NCBI GenBank assembly: GCA_903920415.1
Contig: CAIXMD010000360.1
Location: 1 to 5,779, forward strand
Source: an uncultured Desulfomonile sp.
GTDB taxonomy: Bacteria > Desulfobacterota > Desulfomonilia > Desulfomonilales > Desulfomonilaceae
Direction: 5' to 3'
DNA: 5,779 nucleotides
Shown: positions 5,564-5,779 of the stretch, piece by piece
How the letters are laid out: every line of letters begins with the position of its first letter
How positions within the stretch are numbered: the first letter of the stretch is position 1
Notes under the pieces: model-generated
What the model saw: only the letters and a program-made list of their open reading frames with translations
What the model was told of the DNA's origin: nothing
The model's database searches: none
Made by a program: the position numbers and the translations under genes

Positions 5564-5569
5564 CTCCTT
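5564..5569 (-). promoter_or_regulatory. Strong ribosome binding site that fixes the TTG start of rpsD
   Basis: AAGGAG on the minus strand lies six bases before the TTG at 5557-5555. The near-ideal sequence and spacing confirm the non-ATG start and may compensate for the weak initiation codon. Confidence 0.85.
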
Positions 5570-5601
5570 TGGTTTGACGAGAAAAAATATCCTGAAGGGG
5601 C

Positions 5602-5779
5602 CTAAACCCGCCGCCTCTTTGGGGGTCTACAACCGTTATGTGGTATGGGGGTGACGTCCTTAATCAAAGTTATCTGGAATCCCGCGGCTTGAAGAGACCT
5701 CAGAGCAGCCTCACGACCTGCACCGGGACCTTTTATAAGGACCTCCACGCTTCTCATCCCCTGATCTATGGCTTTACGA
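5602..5779 (-). CDS. rpsK: 30S ribosomal protein S11 (C-terminal fragment, start outside the window)
   Basis: The last 58 codons of rpsK are present, ending at TAG (5604-5602). They read from RKAIDQGMRSVEVLIK through GPGAGREAALRSLQAAGFQI to DVTPIPHNGCRPPKRRRV. The GPG-GRE, GF-I and TPIPHNGCRPPK-R blocks are diagnostic of the S11 C-terminus. S11 lies on the 30S platform near the messenger exit path and the E site. The fragment is cut by the window edge, not broken in the genome as far as can be seen. It lies directly before rpsD, as in standard alpha operons, with rpsM expected further upstream. It is too short for the usual ORF length cut-offs but is certain from sequence identity. Confidence 0.97.
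   Translation of the reverse strand, partial: RKAIDQGMRSVEVLIKGPGAGREAALRSLQAAGFQITLIKDVTPIPHNGCRPPKRRRV

Noticed and set aside
5576..5600. T run (ATATTTTTT on the minus strand) after CCTTCAGG downstream of rpsK as a terminator
   Set aside because: The possible stem is only three base pairs, and termination inside the rpsK-rpsD gap would contradict normal alpha-operon expression.
1..5779. CRISPR arrays, tRNA or rRNA genes, insertion sequences, phage or toxin-antitoxin modules
   Set aside because: No repeated spacer units, cloverleaf-like arms with tRNA consensus, transposase-like proteins or terminal inverted repeats were seen on either strand.

Overview
All genes in this window lie on the minus strand, so transcription runs from position 5779 towards 1. 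The sequence joins the end of a bacterial alpha (ribosomal protein) operon to the start of a type IV pilus assembly operon. The gene set points to a Gram-negative bacterium with PilMNO-type pili. The protein sequences look most like Desulfobacterota (the former Deltaproteobacteria), judged from the style of RpoA, PilM and PilN and from the cysteine-rich (zinc-type) S4. That placement is an inference, not a database result.

Layout in transcription order. (1) 5779-5602 is the C-terminal part of rpsK (S11). It is followed by rpsD (S4, 5557-4931, with an unusual TTG start), rpoA (RNA polymerase alpha, 4757-3708) and rplQ (L17, 3692-3246). This is the standard alpha-operon order, and it is broken only by a 173-base spacer between rpsD and the preferred rpoA start. 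(2) A 123-base spacer leads to a CbiO/EcfA-like ABC ATPase (3122-2322). No transmembrane or substrate-binding partner is visible, and two usually conserved residues (Q-loop Gln and H-loop His) appear to be replaced. (3) A small FtsB/DivIC-type septum formation initiator (2233-1847, GTG start) follows and has its own candidate sigma70-type promoter. (4) A second and better candidate promoter (1805-1833) sits just before pilM-pilN-pilO (1762 to beyond 1). These three genes are tightly packed: pilN starts directly after the pilM stop, and pilO starts 10 bases after pilN.

How the genes work together. The first block makes parts of the 30S and 50S subunits and the RNA polymerase assembly platform. 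The last block makes the inner-membrane alignment complex of the type IV pilus: PilM in the cytoplasm, with PilN and PilO spanning the membrane. The two genes between them, an orphan ABC ATPase and a divisome-type coiled-coil protein, are what is least ordinary here. I see no tRNA, rRNA, CRISPR, insertion sequence or phage feature. The window mostly holds well-known gene families, and I found no convincing undescribed multi-gene system. The points most worth a second look are the degenerate orphan ATPase and the linkage of translation, division and pilus genes.
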